Assembly (NCBI GenBank): GCA_002438845.1
Contig: DJRG01000048.1
Span: 1-18,332 of the forward strand
Direction of reading: 5' to 3'
DNA from: Bacteroidales bacterium UBA6366
GTDB lineage: Bacteria > Bacteroidota > Bacteroidia > Bacteroidales > UBA932
DNA: 18,332 nt
Below are positions 13,781-18,332 of this stretch, in pieces. A program made the translations under genes and the position numbers. Below the pieces are notes generated by a model. That model ran no database searches and was not told where the DNA came from. It worked only from the letters and a program-made list of their open reading frames with translations. How positions within the stretch are numbered: position 1 is the first letter of the stretch; every line of letters begins with the position of its first letter.

Positions 13781-13897
13781 TTATCCCTGGCGCATCTTGA
13801 ACTTAGGGTTCTTCTTGCAGATGACATAAAGACGACCTTTGCGTCTGACGATCTTGCAATCATCGCTGCGCTTCTTGATGGATGTTTTGACTTTCAT
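13781..13897 (-). CDS. rpmJ: 50S ribosomal protein L36
   Basis: A 38-residue basic protein between infA and rpsM, read by hand: it starts MKVKTSIKKRSDDCKIVRR and ends KNPKFKMRQG. The zinc-binding form of L36 has ligands at about Cys11, Cys14, Cys27 and a histidine near 32. Here position 11 is Ser and the histidine position is Phe, while Cys14 and Cys27 remain, so zinc is probably not bound. The position between infA and rpsM is the standard one. Confidence 0.96.
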   Translation of the reverse strand: MKVKTSIKKRSDDCKIVRRKGRLYVICKKNPKFKMRQG

Positions 13898-13910
13898 ATC
13901 GTGAATATTT

Positions 13911-14129
13911 TTATTTGTACCTGAAAGATATTCTTCCCTTAGTCAAATCATAAGGTGAAATTTCAACCCTCACCTTGTCTCCAAGGAGGATGTGGATGAA
14001 ATTCATTCTCATCTTGCCGGAGATGTTGCAGAGAAGGACATGACCGTTCTCAAGCTCCACCTTGAACATCGCGTTGGGAAGAGTCTCGATCACTTTTCCG
14101 TCTTGTTCTATCGCTACTTGTTTGGACAT
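13911..14129 (-). CDS. infA: Translation initiation factor IF-1
   Basis: IF-1 occupies the 30S A site during initiation. The 72-residue single-OB-fold protein starts MSKQVAIEQDGKVIETLPNA and has FKVELENGHVLLCNISGKMRMNF and the C-terminal DLTKGRISFRYK. Length is exactly typical. It sits 12 bp downstream of map and 13 bp upstream of rpmJ. Confidence 0.98.
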   Translation of the reverse strand: MSKQVAIEQDGKVIETLPNAMFKVELENGHVLLCNISGKMRMNFIHILLGDKVRVEISPYDLTKGRISFRYK

Positions 14130-14141
14130 TGAAAAAACACT

Positions 14142-14915
14142 TTAAAATTTACCAGTACTTTCTATATAATCAAACGTTGACAGTTGTTCCGCCTTGCCTT
14201 TACGAACAACAACCGTAAGCTCATAGTGAGCCGCGTTCCTGTGGTCGGAAGTGTGTACAGCCCAGCCATTTCTGGCCACATACACTCCTCTGCCCCCTGC
14301 ATTGATCATTGGTTCGATGCAGATGACCATTCCATCCACAAGTCTGCACCCGTGACCCTGACGCCCGTAGTTCGGCACGCCGGGAGCCTCGTGCATCTCC
14401 TTCCCGAGTCCATGTCCTTCAAGTTCACGGACAACCGAGAAGCCGAATGACTCAGCGTACGATTGCACCGCGTGTCCGATGTCTCCGGTCCTGTTGCCGG
14501 CCACCGCGGCCTCAATGCCCTTGTAGAGCGAAGCCTTGGTCACGTCCATAAGCTTACGGGTCTCGGCGTCCACCTCCCCGACCGGGAAAGTGTAAGCCGA
14601 ATCTCCGTTATATCCTTTATACAAGGTGCCTATGTCAGCCGACACGATGTCGCCCTCCTTCAGGACATAGTCCGACGGAAAACCGTGGACGACAACATCG
14701 TTGACCGATGTACATATCGCGGCGGGAAAACCCTCGAATCCAAGAAAACTAGGAATCGCTCCGTTGTCACGGATAAAAGTCTCGGCCACCTCATTCAACC
14801 TCGCGGTTGTCACACCCGGGGCGACCACCTTGCCGACTTCCGCCAATGTCTTGGAGACAAGAATGGCATTCTCGCGCAACAATTCGATTTCCTCTTCTGT
14901 CTTAGGCTTAACCAT
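14142..14915 (-). CDS. map: Type I methionine aminopeptidase
   Basis: Removes the initiator methionine from new proteins with a two-metal centre. The 257-residue product shows all five metal ligands: Asp94 (SADIG), Asp105 (GDSAYTF), His168 (GHGLG), Glu201 (CIEPM) and Glu232 (HYELTV), plus the substrate-binding His77 (VVHGFP) and His175 (MHEAPGVPNYG). The ATG at 14915 is chosen over an in-frame TTG at 14933: it gives the normal N-terminus (MVKPKTEEEIELLRENA) and has CAGGA 4 nt upstream. The gene follows secY closely and precedes infA, the usual order. Confidence 0.96.
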   Translation of the reverse strand: MVKPKTEEEIELLRENAILVSKTLAEVGKVVAPGVTTARLNEVAETFIRDNGAIPSFLGFEGFPAAICTSVNDVVVHGFPSDYVLKEGDIVSADIGTLYKGYNGDSAYTFPVGEVDAETRKLMDVTKASLYKGIEAAVAGNRTGDIGHAVQSYAESFGFSVVRELEGHGLGKEMHEAPGVPNYGRQGHGCRLVDGMVICIEPMINAGGRGVYVARNGWAVHTSDHRNAAHYELTVVVRKGKAEQLSTFDYIESTGKF

Positions 14916-14935
14916 CAATCCTGTGATTATCAAAA

Positions 14936-16276
14936 TTACATTCCAGAACGTCCGCTGATACGTCCAGTCTTCATCAGACCGTCATAGTGACGCATCAGAA
15001 GATAACTCTCAATCTGCTGAAGTGTGTCAAGGACAACACCCACAAGGATCAACAGCGAGGTACCGCCGTAGAAGCTTGCGAACTGGTCCTGAACGCCCAT
15101 AATCCTGGCGAAAGCAGGGAGAATGGCGATGATGGCGAGGAATATGGATCCCGGGAGCGTCACCTTGGACATGATTGAGTCAAGGTAGTTCACCGTGGCC
15201 TTTCCAGGCTTCACGCCAGGGATGAATCCTCCGTTCTTCTTCATGTCCTCGGCCATCATGGTTGGATTCACAGTGACGGCGGTGTAGAAGTACGTGAAGA
15301 TTACGACGAGGAATCCGAAAATCAGGTTATACCAGAATCCGGTGTAGTTACCGAGAGTGGCGGCAAGGCCTCTGGTCGCGTCAAAGCGGGAGAACAGAAG
15401 CGGGAACAGCATCAAAGCCTGGGCGAAGATGATCGGCATCACACCGGCGGCGTTGATCTTAAGAGGGATGTACTGACGTACACCACCGTACTGTCTGTTG
15501 CCGACAACTCTCTTGGCGTACTGAACAGGAACTCTTCTGACACCCTGTACAAGCGCGATGGTCGCGACAATGACAAGGAACCAGATGATGAGCTCGACGA
15601 TCAGGGCGATAGGACCGCCACCGGCTGTCGTGCTGAGTTTCGTACCAACCTCACTCACGAGGGCGAACGGCAGACGGGCCACGATACCGATCATGATGAT
15701 CAGGGAGATACCGTTGCCGATACCCCTGTCAGTGATCCTTTCACCAAGCCACATGACGAACATCGAGCCTGACATCAGGATGATGGTGGCCACAAGGTTG
15801 TACATGAATCTGCTCCAGCCAAGCTGGGTCTCCGCAAGGAAAGCGGCGCCCGGGATCTGGCTGTGGATAGAAGCGATGTAAGCTGGGCCCTGGATGCAAA
15901 GGATGAGAATGGTGAGGTATCTGGTGAGCTGATTCATCTTCCTGCGGCCACTTTCGCCCTCCATCTGGAGTTTCCTGAAGTAAGGGACGAACATGCCCAG
16001 AAGCTGAATCACGATTGATGCGGAGATGTACGGCATCACTCCCAACGCAAAGATGGAAGCGTTACCGAAGGCACCTCCTGAGAACATATTCAAGAGACCG
16101 ACGAGTCCTTGCTGGGTGCTGTCCTGAAGGGAGGCCAGCAAGGTCGTGTCGATACCAGGCAGCACGATGAAGCAACCCAACCTGTAGACCAGGACGAGAA
16201 GGAACGTGTAGCCGAGTCTCGTACGGAGCTCCTCGATCTTGAAGATGTTCTTTATTGTCTCAATAAACTTCTTCAT
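14936..16276 (-). CDS. secY: Protein translocase channel subunit SecY
   Basis: The pore subunit of the Sec translocon in the inner membrane. The 446-residue protein has ten expected membrane segments. It starts MKKFIETIKNIFKIEELRTR and includes the YRLGCFIVLPGID first helix, the plug region with NMFSGGAFGNASIFALGVMP, ITDRGIGNGISLIIMIG, and the cytoplasmic RRVPVQYAKR loop for ribosome and SecA contact, ending MRHYDGLMKTGRISGRSGM. It starts 2 bp after the rplO stop. Length is normal. Confidence 0.98.
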   Translation of the reverse strand: MKKFIETIKNIFKIEELRTRLGYTFLLVLVYRLGCFIVLPGIDTTLLASLQDSTQQGLVGLLNMFSGGAFGNASIFALGVMPYISASIVIQLLGMFVPYFRKLQMEGESGRRKMNQLTRYLTILILCIQGPAYIASIHSQIPGAAFLAETQLGWSRFMYNLVATIILMSGSMFVMWLGERITDRGIGNGISLIIMIGIVARLPFALVSEVGTKLSTTAGGGPIALIVELIIWFLVIVATIALVQGVRRVPVQYAKRVVGNRQYGGVRQYIPLKINAAGVMPIIFAQALMLFPLLFSRFDATRGLAATLGNYTGFWYNLIFGFLVVIFTYFYTAVTVNPTMMAEDMKKNGGFIPGVKPGKATVNYLDSIMSKVTLPGSIFLAIIAILPAFARIMGVQDQFASFYGGTSLLILVGVVLDTLQQIESYLLMRHYDGLMKTGRISGRSGM

Positions 16277-16278
16277 CG

Positions 16279-16731
16279 CTATTTGCCGATTACGATTGTC
16301 TTACCGCCGGCAGCCTCGATCTTGGTGACAGCGGAAGCCGAGAATGCGTCAGCTGTGACATTTACAGCGGCTGTGATCTCACCGTTGCCAAGAACCTTCA
16401 CGAGTTCCTTGGCGTCGGCGAGTCCGGCTGCCTTGATGTCCTCGATGCCGATCTCAGCCTTTCCGAGCCGCTCGGAAAGAGCCTGGATAGCAGCCACGTT
16501 GACTGCCTTGTACTCAATTCTGGTCGGGTTCTTGAATCCGAACTTAGGGACACGTCTCTGAATAGGCATCTGACCACCCTCGAAACCGATTTTGTGTTCA
16601 TAGCCTGCACGGGCCTGGGCACCCTTGGTACCACGGGTGGAAGTACCACCCTTACCGGAACCCTGACCACGGCCAAGACGTTTGCTGTTATGAGTCGCAC
16701 CTTTTGCAGGTTTCAAATTTTCCAGTTTCAT
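16279..16731 (-). CDS. rplO: 50S ribosomal protein L15
   Basis: L15 of the large subunit. The 150-residue protein begins MKLENLKPAKGATHNSKRLG and carries the glycine-rich GRGQGSGKGGTSTRGTKGAQ segment, then GFEGGQMPIQRRVPKFGF. The C-terminal KIEAAGGKTIVIGK is conserved. A strong AGGAGG lies 8 nt before its ATG (16740-16745). Confidence 0.97.
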   Translation of the reverse strand: MKLENLKPAKGATHNSKRLGRGQGSGKGGTSTRGTKGAQARAGYEHKIGFEGGQMPIQRRVPKFGFKNPTRIEYKAVNVAAIQALSERLGKAEIGIEDIKAAGLADAKELVKVLGNGEITAAVNVTADAFSASAVTKIEAAGGKTIVIGK

Positions 16732-16739
16732 CTATTCGT

Positions 16740-16745
16740 CCTCCT
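16740..16745 (-). promoter_or_regulatory. Strong Shine-Dalgarno sequence of rplO
   Basis: Minus strand AGGAGG with 8 nt to the ATG at 16731, immediately after the rpmD stop. Such sequences are uncommon in Bacteroidota. Confidence 0.7.
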
Positions 16746-16747
16746 GA

Positions 16748-16927
16748 TTAGATTTCTTCAACTTCAACAAGGTGACGGATCTTGGCGAGCTGGCCTTCTG
16801 TCACCGGAGTCTTTTCGACCTCCACGGTCTGGTGCATTCTGCGGATGCCAAGAGTGGTCAGATTAGCGATCTGCCTCTTTGTCGCTCCGTTCTTGCTTCT
16901 TACCTGTGTTATCTTAAGTTTTGCCAT
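16748..16927 (-). CDS. rpmD: 50S ribosomal protein L30
   Basis: A 59-residue protein read by hand between rpsE and rplO. It starts MAKLKITQVRSKNGATKRQI, continues NLTTLGIRRMHQTVEVEKTP and ends LAKIRHLVEVEEI. The TLGIRRM...V segment is the L30 signature. Position and length are standard. A strong Shine-Dalgarno sequence precedes it, overlapping the rpsE stop codon. Confidence 0.96.
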   Translation of the reverse strand: MAKLKITQVRSKNGATKRQIANLTTLGIRRMHQTVEVEKTPVTEGQLAKIRHLVEVEEI

Positions 16928-16937
16928 AACTGTGTCT

Positions 16938-16943
16938 CCTCCT
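16938..16943 (-). promoter_or_regulatory. Strong Shine-Dalgarno sequence of rpmD
   Basis: Minus strand AGGAGG, 10 nt before the ATG at 16927. It overlaps the TAG stop of rpsE, so ribosomes finishing rpsE lie directly over it, favouring translational coupling. Confidence 0.7.
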
Positions 16944-17460
16944 AACCGTTAAATACTTTGCTCATAGGAATTCCGCGGAGACCGGCCACAGTGTAGGCGT
17001 CCCTCATCTGGGTAAGCGCGGCGACAGTTGCTTTCACAAGGTTGTGAGGGTTTGATGAGCCCTTTGACTTTGCGAGCACGTTCTGGACACCGGCTGACTC
17101 AAACACGGCACGCATGGCACCACCAGCCTTCACACCGGTACCAGGGGCAGCCGGCTTCATGAATACAACAGAGCCTCCGAACTTGGATTCCTGCTCATGC
17201 GGAATGGTTGTGTTGATGATAGGAATCTTCACAAGATTCTTCTTGGCGTCCTCAACACCCTTAGCGATGGCGGCAGTTACCTCATTGGCTTTTCCAAGAC
17301 CATAACCAACAACGCCGTTCTCGTCACCCACAACCACAATCGCGGCGAAACGGAAGTGACGACCACCCTTAGTGACCTTAGTCACTCTCTGGATGGCGAC
17401 CAATCTGTCTTTCAATTCAAGATCAGATGTCTTTACTCTTTTAACATTTGTATTTGCCAT
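16942..17460 (-). CDS. rpsE: 30S ribosomal protein S5
   Basis: S5 takes part in decoding accuracy. The 172-residue protein starts MANTNVKRVKTSDLELKDRL and has RVTKVTKGGRHFRFAAIVVV, the VGYGLGKANEVTAAI helix, KPAAPGTGVKAGGAMRAVFE and SKGSSNPHNLVKATVAAL. Length is typical. Its start lacks a Shine-Dalgarno sequence, unlike the flanking rplR and rpmD. Confidence 0.98.
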   Translation of the reverse strand: MANTNVKRVKTSDLELKDRLVAIQRVTKVTKGGRHFRFAAIVVVGDENGVVGYGLGKANEVTAAIAKGVEDAKKNLVKIPIINTTIPHEQESKFGGSVVFMKPAAPGTGVKAGGAMRAVFESAGVQNVLAKSKGSSNPHNLVKATVAALTQMRDAYTVAGLRGIPMSKVFNG

Positions 17461-17470
17461 AGTCTTTCAA

Positions 17471-17833
17471 TTAGAAAATAAGGCCACCTTCACGGGCAGC
17501 GTCGGCCAAACTTTTAACTCTACCGTGATAGAGGTAACCTCCACGGTCAAAAGAGATGGTGGTGATACCCTTCTCCTTGGCACGCTCAGCGATCGCCTTT
17601 CCTACGATGGCCGCAGCCTCGATTCCAGTCTTGCCTTTGCACTCAGCGGCAAGGACCTTATCATTGGAAGCAGCAGCAACGAGTGTAACACCCTGCTGAT
17701 CGTCCACAACCTGGACGTAGATCTGCTTGTTGCTTCTGAAGACAACCATTCTTGGCCTCTCGGCAGTTCCATTGACATGCTTACGGATGCGGTAATGGAC
17801 TCTTCTTCTTCTTTCAATTCTATTCAATGCCAT
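17471..17833 (-). CDS. rplR: 50S ribosomal protein L18
   Basis: L18 binds 5S rRNA. The 120-residue protein starts MALNRIERRRRVHYRIRKHV and has RPRMVVFRSNKQIYVQVVDD, then IVGKAIAERAKEKGI and the conserved FDRGGYLYHGRVKSLADAAR near the C-terminus. A strong Shine-Dalgarno sequence (17842-17847) lies 8 nt before the ATG. Confidence 0.98.
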   Translation of the reverse strand: MALNRIERRRRVHYRIRKHVNGTAERPRMVVFRSNKQIYVQVVDDQQGVTLVAAASNDKVLAAECKGKTGIEAAAIVGKAIAERAKEKGITTISFDRGGYLYHGRVKSLADAAREGGLIF

Positions 17834-17841
17834 ATCTATGT

Positions 17842-17847
17842 CCTCCT
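17842..17847 (-). promoter_or_regulatory. Strong Shine-Dalgarno sequence of rplR
   Basis: Minus strand AGGAGG with 8 nt to the ATG at 17833, one base after the rplF stop codon. Confidence 0.7.
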
Positions 17848-17848
17848 A

Positions 17849-18332
17849 TTATTTAGCTCCAGCAGTCTTACCGGCCTTGCGACGAAGCTGCTCGCCGGCG
17901 AACTTGATACCCTTGCCCTTGTAAGGTTCAGGCTTGCGGAGTGAACGAATCTTGGCCGCCACCTGTCCGATGAGCTGCTTGTCGATGCTCTTGAGGATAA
18001 GGACAGGATTCTCACCTTTCTTCACATCAGGAACCTCAGCCTTGATCTCAGGAGCGAGCATCAGCTGAACGTCGTGTGAATAACCGAGAGAGAAAGTCAG
18101 GAGCTGACCCTGAGCCGCGACACGGTAACCTACACCTACGAATTCCTGCTTGGTCTGGTAGCCGGTGGAGACACCTACAACCATGTTGTGCACAAGCGCG
18201 CGGTAAAGACCGTGCATCGAACGATGTCTTGGTTGGTCAGTAGGGCGGGTGAACTTGATTTCATTATCCTCGATGGTGACGGTGATGTCCGGATCAACTT
18301 TCTGGCTCAGCTCACCAAGAGGTCCTTTAACC
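17849..18332 (-). CDS. rplF: 50S ribosomal protein L6, 5' end cut by the window
   Basis: L6 of the large subunit near the factor-binding site. The frame is open to the window edge: before the internal ATG at 18217 the translation reads VKGPLGELSQKVDPDITVTI, DNEIKFTRPTDQPRHRS, which is L6 sequence, so the gene does not start at 18217. Roughly the first 25-30 residues lie outside. Further features are MHGLYRALVHNMVVGVSTGY, VGVGYRVAAQGQLLTFSLGYSH and the C-terminal EPYKGKGIKFAGEQLRRKAGK. Confidence 0.97.
   Translation of the reverse strand, partial: VKGPLGELSQKVDPDITVTIEDNEIKFTRPTDQPRHRSMHGLYRALVHNMVVGVSTGYQTKQEFVGVGYRVAAQGQLLTFSLGYSHDVQLMLAPEIKAEVPDVKKGENPVLILKSIDKQLIGQVAAKIRSLRKPEPYKGKGIKFAGEQLRRKAGKTAGAK

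Overview
This window reads as a chromosomal segment of a Bacteroidota bacterium, most likely order Bacteroidales. The reasons are the gene order of the spc/alpha ribosomal-protein operon ending in rplQ, the long charged tail on L17, zinc-motif-poor S4 and L36, a Bacteroidales-style LacI regulator, a lipoprotein M16 zinc peptidase, a Na+-pump-type pyrophosphatase, and several matches to the Bacteroidota promoter pattern (TTTG / TAnnTTTG). The genus cannot be fixed from this sequence alone.

Layout. (1) 1-2104 is an accessory stretch. It holds one complete AAA ATPase with a C-terminal DUF4143/PD-(D/E)XK-like domain (179-1513), more A+T-rich by eye than its neighbours. On each side lies, in the same order and orientation, an array of 23-bp-period repeats followed by an array of 33-bp-period repeats. 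The right-hand copy even reproduces the leader and an ATG at the same distance (54 nt) as the left-hand copy, but there no ATPase follows, only about 360 bp of hairpin- and repeat-rich non-coding DNA. (2) 2105-6743 is a housekeeping block: smpB (minus) diverges from an M16 lipoprotein protease gene followed by miaA (plus). (3) purE (plus) meets a LacI-family regulator gene (minus), and their stop codons interlock. (4) hppA, a K+-dependent membrane pyrophosphatase gene, lies on the minus strand upstream of the regulator gene. (5) 10815-18332 is the distal half of the spc operon and the alpha operon, all on the minus strand: rplF (cut by the window edge), rplR, rpsE, rpmD, rplO, secY, map, infA, rpmJ, rpsM, rpsK, rpsD, rpoA, rplQ, closed by a clear intrinsic terminator at 10761-10792.

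How it fits together. The right two thirds is core translation, secretion and transcription machinery: ribosomal proteins, SecY, methionine aminopeptidase, IF-1 and RNA polymerase alpha. SmpB (ribosome rescue) and MiaA (tRNA modification) extend the translation theme. PurE serves purine synthesis and HppA couples pyrophosphate hydrolysis to ion pumping. The part most worth a second look is the repeat-leader cassette around the DUF4143 ATPase. Secondary points are the terminator-like hairpin in the hppA leader and strong Shine-Dalgarno sequences at only three of the ribosomal-protein genes, in a phylum that seldom uses them.
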